A stretch of DNA of 64,000 bases. Origin: Aporrectodea caliginosa (lineage: Eukaryota; Annelida; Clitellata; Crassiclitellata; Lumbricidae). A program made the translations under genes and the position numbers. The notes under the pieces are model-generated. The model was not told where the DNA came from. It searched no databases and saw nothing but the letters and a program-made list of their open reading frames with translations. The stretch is from NCBI GenBank assembly GCA_020284085.1, contig JACEVL010001161.1, positions 2,400,344 through 2,464,343 of the forward strand. Direction: 5' to 3'. Below, piece after piece: positions 61,401 to 64,000 of the stretch (position 1 is its first letter; every line of letters starts with the position of its first letter).

Positions 61401-62122
61401 TTATTTTCATTATTCCAGCTTCTATTGCATCAAAAACTAAGTTTCATCAATCCAGCTTCTATTTACGGTAAAAATTATTTCCATCGATCCAACTTCTATT
61501 TAAAGACAGAAATAGTTTCATCAATCCCACTTCGAGTTATTGAAACAATGTTTTTCCTTAATCCAGCTTCCATTGCAACTTGACGATATAAAATAATTTA
61601 GCAACCTAAACTACGGGTTTACCACTTATAGTATCGTGGGCTGAAGTATCTGTGGGCATGCTGCGCAGACGCCGGACGGTGCCAGGTTTTCTAATGACGA
61701 CACTAACCATAATAACCCTAACCCTAACCGACCCTCACGACACCTAACATGACCCTAACCTACAACTCACGACACCTAAGCTGACCCTAACCGACACTCA
61801 CGACGCCAGTAAACTTACGCACTATATCCTTCAGCCCCCCGGTACTATAACCTTGCCAATAAGTTTTTGGGGTGTGGCATTCCGATCTACCTAAAAAAAT
61901 TGAGGTAAACAACGAGGCCACGTACAAACTACCTCTCTTTATCAAATCCCGACATTTGCGCTTATAGCAATCCTACCATGAAAAATATCAACTACCTTAA
62001 TGAAACGATCACGTTATAAGTAAGTGGAATAAAGAAATTGGAGTGACAAACTACATTATTATGAGTAACATTGGCTCACATTTGAAGTTGGACAGCAGCA
62101 CTTGAGTTGCGTAGGCAGCCAT
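46480..62122 (-). CDS. ETFDH: Electron transfer flavoprotein-ubiquinone oxidoreductase, complete gene, 14 exons
   Basis: Inner mitochondrial membrane FAD/[4Fe-4S] enzyme passing electrons from ETF to ubiquinone in fatty-acid and amino-acid oxidation. Coding exons, 5' to 3': 62122-62080, 58022-57924, 57110-56958, 56578-56502, 55897-55816, 54747-54629, 54042-53965, 51669-51457, 50410-50336, 50015-49872, 48835-48667, 48413-48222, 47352-47128, 46643-46480. All introns are GT-AG and the phases join without a break to 611 codons (610 residues; human is 617). Seen: a presequence rich in Ser/Arg ([20 protein letters not shown]), FAD-binding [14 protein letters not shown] (60-73), [13 protein letters not shown] across exons 8-9, [16 protein letters not shown] (exon 11), and [4Fe-4S] ligands Cys554, Cys579, Cys582, Cys585 (CIHCKTC), all offset by seven from the human positions. 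It ends AYDGM-stop. Exon 1 is inferred from phase, presequence character and a GTGAGC donor; exons 2-14 are homologous to known ETFDH. Introns hold a LINE (intron 7), SINEs (introns 1, 10) and a hAT element (intron 1). Confidence 0.96.
46700..46765 (+). mobile_element. LINE 3' end fragment with ATTG tail
   Basis: GTGCCTCTGAGTCAGCATCT, then TAGAGAGGCGCTATATAAG and TTTTCATTGATTGAT: the GCGCTATATAA 3' end with yet another short tail repeat. In ETFDH intron 13. Confidence 0.55.
47985..48135 (+). mobile_element. tRNA-like SINE head (family 4, single copy)
   Basis: TAGCTGAATGG fits the polymerase III A-box consensus, and GGGTTTGAGCCC fits the B-box about 50 bp later. CTTGTAA between them looks like an anticodon loop (TGT), but stems do not pair well enough for a functional tRNA. 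Located in ETFDH intron 12. Confidence 0.5.
49095..49332 (-). mobile_element. tRNA-derived SINE, family 1, full head
   Basis: The complement starts ATGCATAGTGGTCGAGTGGT (A-box TGGTCGAGTGG) and has GGTTAGGGGTTCAAAT (B-box). The body is AACTCAGCTATAATGAGTAC, GGAAGATGAGACGGTGAG, GCCGAGGCTAAGAAAATGAA. In ETFDH intron 10. Confidence 0.85.
49442..49600 (+). mobile_element. SINE family 1 body fragment
   Basis: AGTCAGTACACTGACTGTGC, GGGAAGATGAGACAAC and GCCAAGGCTAAAACAAATGA, opposite in orientation to the copy 110 bp away, making an inverted SINE pair in one ETFDH intron. Confidence 0.75.
49681..49770 (-). mobile_element. CR1/L2-like LINE 3' end with (GAAT)n tail
   Basis: (ATTC)n, then TTATATAGCACCTCTTCAAG and ATGCTCCCGAC, same 3' end as 51880-53314 but diverged. 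ETFDH intron 10. Confidence 0.7.
51880..53314 (-). mobile_element. CR1/L2-like LINE, 5'-truncated, RT nearly intact
   Basis: The minus strand codes [20 protein letters not shown] and [16 protein letters not shown] (53150-53270). After one frameshift near 53080 a 387-codon open frame follows with [28 protein letters not shown] (FADD catalytic box), [53 protein letters not shown] and [17 protein letters not shown]. The 3' end GGGGCGCTATATAAATGC carries a (GAAT)n tail. Flanks tcaaaagcatatt (51867-51879) and tcaaaaggcatatt (53315-53328) are a plausible target duplication. It is the best-preserved LINE here, in ETFDH intron 7, same orientation as the gene. Confidence 0.92.
58128..58490 (-). pseudogene. 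LINE ORF C-terminus with (TTATG)n tail
   Basis: The minus strand reads [35 protein letters not shown] and [20 protein letters not shown] to a stop at 58222. RGDLI.TFK...G and RGH..K/FFS.RV.N.WN.L are typical of LINE ORF2 ends. The complement of 58128-58148 is a (TTATG)n tail. ETFDH intron 1. Confidence 0.8.
58597..58833 (+). mobile_element. tRNA-derived SINE, family 2, full copy
   Basis: GGGGTCCGGTGGCGCGTTGG (A-box), CCGAGTTCGAGCCCCG (B-box), body GTTAACTAGTTAAGATTG, end GTTTGTCAGGCGC and an (ATT)n tail. Pairs with 1350-1607. ETFDH intron 1. Confidence 0.88.
59023..60004 (+). mobile_element. hAT element with degenerate transposase C-terminus
   Basis: Left end CAGTGTTTCCCAACCTGTGG with GGTCGCGACCCC; the complement of the right end is CAGTGTTTCCCAACCTATTT, then CGAGTCGCGACCCAC. 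Perfect 8-bp duplication ggttagat. Internal plus-strand frames read [20 protein letters not shown] (59480) and, after a frameshift, [20 protein letters not shown] (59690), the C-terminal dimerisation region of hAT transposases of the ZBED5-like group. Most of the transposase is deleted. ETFDH intron 1. Confidence 0.93.
60655..60795 (+). mobile_element. LINE-A 3' end with (TTACGA)n tail
   Basis: CCGGATTCGGACCTCC, ACTACTCTTTTGGACAACCC, CTCTGACTCGACGCAGC and AATAAGCTGGTGCCCTGC, then TTTACGATTACGATAA. ETFDH intron 1. Confidence 0.8.
61134..61623. mobile_element. MITE family M, second copy
   Basis: Left end GGTAATCCCGTAGTTTAGG, complement of the right end GGTAAACCCGTAGTTTAGG, both continuing TTGCTAAATTATT; perfect 8-bp duplication acttatag. 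The interior is about ten diverged units around TCATCAATCCAGCTTCTATT, the same array as 36035-36461 in the opposite orientation. Confidence 0.92.
61695..61800. repeat. CCCTAACC-bearing short tandem repeat
   Basis: AACCCTAACCCTAACCGACC begins three to four degenerate units that alternate with CTCACGACACCTAA. Telomere-like motif in interstitial position, inside the older MITE. Confidence 0.65.
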
Positions 62123-62243
62123 CTTTAAAGTCCAGGGTACACTCGCAGTTGACAACAACAGTACTGTGATCTGCGTATACAAAATGTAGGGCGACACTGC
62201 TGGCGCCATCTATTACGCGGCCATCTGCGGCATCGTTGTCAGC
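62123..62243 (-). promoter_or_regulatory. ETFDH proximal upstream region
   Basis: The start codon lies in CAAAGATGGCTGCC, a good translation context and a YY1-like AAGATGGCTGCC element. ATAGATGGCGCC and GCAGATGGCCGC occur within 90 bp upstream. YY1 sites at the transcription start or ATG are common in nuclear genes for mitochondrial proteins. No TATA box. A hAT element begins 122 bp upstream of the ATG. Confidence 0.45.
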
Positions 62244-62340
62244 CATGGGCGTATTTAGGGTGGAGTTTTCGGGGTTCAAACGCCCCAATTAAGTTTCCGA
62301 ATTTTTTTTATATGCTTTTACATGTGAAATACCATAAAAC

Positions 62341-63620
62341 CATAGGCGCAACCACCCTATGGGACCCGTGGGACGCGTCCCCCAACTTTCGAGCAGCTTG
62401 GGACCGTCCCCCCAACTTTTGAAAATTGTGAGGCAAACAATTAAGAGCCCAAAATGCACTCCATTTGGTATAAATGGTCAAAATTGCGTCGGTTTCTGGG
62501 GCAGAGCCCCAGACCCCGATGGGGAACTTACGACGCTCCCCATACCCCCTATAGTCGTTAGGATCGAGCTTCTTGCCTTCCGCGATCTCTCCCCCCCCTC
62601 TGTACCATTAATGCCAGTAGGGCCTATAGTACAAGGCTCTGGCCTTGGACCTACTGATTTTGTCATAGCCATTTCTAGCCTTAAACCTAAATACAGTGAA
62701 AATCGTCTCATTAAATATGCCGACGATAGCTATACTTGTTGCATGGTCCCTGCTTCCAGCATTGACAGCACTGTTTCTGAACTTGACGATATCTCAAGTG
62801 GGCATTCATTAGGAATCTTAAATTTATTAAATCATGCTAAGACCAGAGAAATGGTTGTCGAACGACCGAGGTCCAAACCTATTGCCCTCCCTCCTCTCAT
62901 CGCATCGAGAGGGTCCAGGAGATGGTCATTTTGGGTGTCACCATCTCTGGTGGGATTGGCTTTTGGGCACACATGGACAAAACATTCTGCAAAGCCCGAA
63001 AATCCATGTTCGGCTACGTGTTTGGGTCGCCCACGGTCACCACGGTCAACGTCTCTGTTTTGACGCTGTTAGGGCTATGCTATCCTCGCACGGCTACTTT
63101 ATGCCTTCTCTGTTTCGTGGGGATTTGCCACTGTATAGCCTACTAGGGGAACGTAAACGCCTTAACGGTATTTTGAGAAAAATTGACCCGCTCATGAAGG
63201 CTTCCTCCCTGCCGATTTTCCTAGTTTTGACAAACACTGTTCTAGAGCTTATTCTACTCTTTTCCGTTCAATTCTCTTAAACCCTTGTCACGTCCAGTTT
63301 ATTCATATAATAAAGTCACATTTTCACAGATCTAGATGGTTTAGGTACTTTTATATCGAAATCATCGGTGAAAAATTTGAGGTAAATTAAAGCCCTAAAT
63401 GTACTCCATTTGGCATCATATGCTCAAAATTGCGTCGGCTTCTGGGGCTCCGCCCCAGACCCCGATGGGGAGCTTACGACGCTCCCCCATACCCCTAGTC
63501 GTCAGGGGCTTCTTGCCTTCGGCAATCGCAGCTTCGCGCCTTCGGCGCTCGCAATTCCACCTCCCCCCACTCAGACATTCTAGTAGGTCCTCCAACTTCT
63601 GGACCGTGGTTGCGCCCCTG
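62341..63620. mobile_element. hAT-like transposon (inner) carrying LINE sequence
   Basis: Left end CATAGGCGCAACCAC, complement of the right end CAGGGGCGCAACCAC; perfect 8-bp duplication cataaaac. Two internal direct repeats (about 62415-62600 and 63365-63530; shared ATGCACTCCATTTGG-like and CCCCAGACCCCGATGGGG) flank about 750 bp of LINE RT. Confidence 0.9.
62600..63345 (+). pseudogene. LINE RT/C-terminal fragment inside a hAT element
   Basis: The plus strand reads GSGLGPTDFVIAISSLKP and NRLIKYADDSYTCCMVPA (YADD catalytic box), then, in other frames, VILGVTISGG and ERKRLNGILRKIDPLMKASS, ending in a frame with LLNPCHVQFIH. Order and spacing fit the RT palm through C-terminus of a CR1-like LINE. 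Several frameshifts. Confidence 0.8.
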
Positions 63621-63713
63621 CATAAAACCATAATTTTTGCGACCATCTCCAATGGAAAACCCTCCCCGAAATGTTTAAACCCCCTCCGAAACTTTTTCCT
63701 GGCTACGCCCATC

Positions 63714-64000
63714 TTGCCAGCGGTCTTTATCAGTCAACGAGATAATAGTTAAATAGAAGAATCAGTGGCAATTAGGCCTAGGCCTGATGAAATGTCGCAG
63801 AGATATCAAAAGTAGTCTCCATTAAACTTTGATGGCATGAATGTGTCATGCGTCTTAACCTGTACACTGCGTGGGACTGTGCCGGTATATGGGACATGTC
63901 CCGCGATTAGATAGAGATTGATGCTCCAGGTCAAATGAGTTAAGAATACAGGTTCACGTAGGCCTACGGAGGGCGTATGTCGCTGCCGTCGCATATAGGC
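63714..64000. other. Unassigned right edge
   Basis: No gene or repeat recognised. Contains two TAGGCCTA octamers (about 63773 and 63957). Confidence 0.35.

Larger units (their letters stand above)
61121..61857. mobile_element. Older MITE, split by a younger MITE in its left terminal repeat
   Basis: Without the 61134-61623 insert, the left end GGCAAACTTATAGTATCG followed by TGGGCTGAAG matches the complement of the right end, GGCAAGGTTATAGTACCG then GGGGGCTGAAG. AATAAGTTTT flanks both sides (61111-61120 and 61858-61867), a 9-10 bp duplication that would fit a Mutator-like element. The remaining interior is about 180 bp and includes the CCCTAACC repeats. Confidence 0.7.
62244..63713. mobile_element. 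hAT-like transposon (outer), next to ETFDH exon 1
   Basis: Left end CATGGGCGTATTTAGGG, complement of the right end GATGGGCGTAGCCAGG; flanks ttgtcagc (62236-62243) and ttgccagc (63714-63721) agree at 7 of 8 bases. Its own sequence is only about 190 bp; the rest is the inner element. Confidence 0.7.

Noticed and set aside
62076..62288. 70-codon minus-strand ORF ending just after ETFDH exon 1
   Set aside because: Runs in a different frame through the inferred exon 1 and its donor and into the hAT end. The 14-codon reading with matching splice phase and presequence character explains the region better.

Overview
The window is animal nuclear DNA. It has spliceosomal introns, a mitochondrial protein gene with consensus splice sites, non-LTR retrotransposons, tRNA-derived SINEs, hAT-type DNA transposons and long microsatellites. 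No rRNA, CRISPR or bacterial-style operon is present. The repeat set (CR1/L2-like LINEs with a TATATAGCGCC 3' end, many small hAT derivatives) suggests a marine invertebrate, possibly a deuterostome, but the sequence alone does not fix the species.

Three protein genes are supported, all on the minus strand. (1) At the left edge, 464-980 is the first coding exon of an SLC3A1/rBAT-like amino-acid transporter heavy chain; the rest lies outside the window. (2) At 15932-17611 is an uninterrupted 559-residue ankyrin-repeat protein with a C-terminal SOCS box (ASB-like) and a possible N-myristoylation signal. (3) At 46480-62122 is a complete ETFDH gene (electron transfer flavoprotein-ubiquinone oxidoreductase). 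I assembled it from 14 exons with consensus splice sites and continuous phase; it encodes 610 residues and keeps the four iron-sulfur cysteines. A fourth possible first exon (42845-42965, plus strand) is only a candidate.

The rest is mostly mobile DNA. Thirteen hAT-like insertions have matching terminal inverted repeats and 8-bp target duplications, twelve of them perfect. Two copies of one MITE family that carries its own internal tandem repeat also have perfect 8-bp duplications. Several insertions are nested: hAT in hAT at 1.8-3.1 kb and 62.2-63.7 kb; MITE in hAT in LINE at 35.1-37.0 kb; hAT in LINE at 11.2-13.1 kb; MITE inside the terminal repeat of an older MITE at 61.1-61.9 kb. Related uninterrupted copies or restored reading frames confirm some of these. 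At least four LINE 3'-end families recur, each ending in its own microsatellite tail, and one SINE family shares the 3' end of a LINE found in an ETFDH intron.

Other landmarks are a 2.5-kb, roughly 80-copy minisatellite of about 32 bp (5718-8236), a triple TGACGTCA cluster before a TATA motif (30673-30737), long strand-asymmetric purine/pyrimidine tracts (26.6-30.2 kb), and a strong excess of the octamer TAGGCCTA that is absent from the ETFDH region. The three genes are unrelated in function and show no sign of joint regulation.
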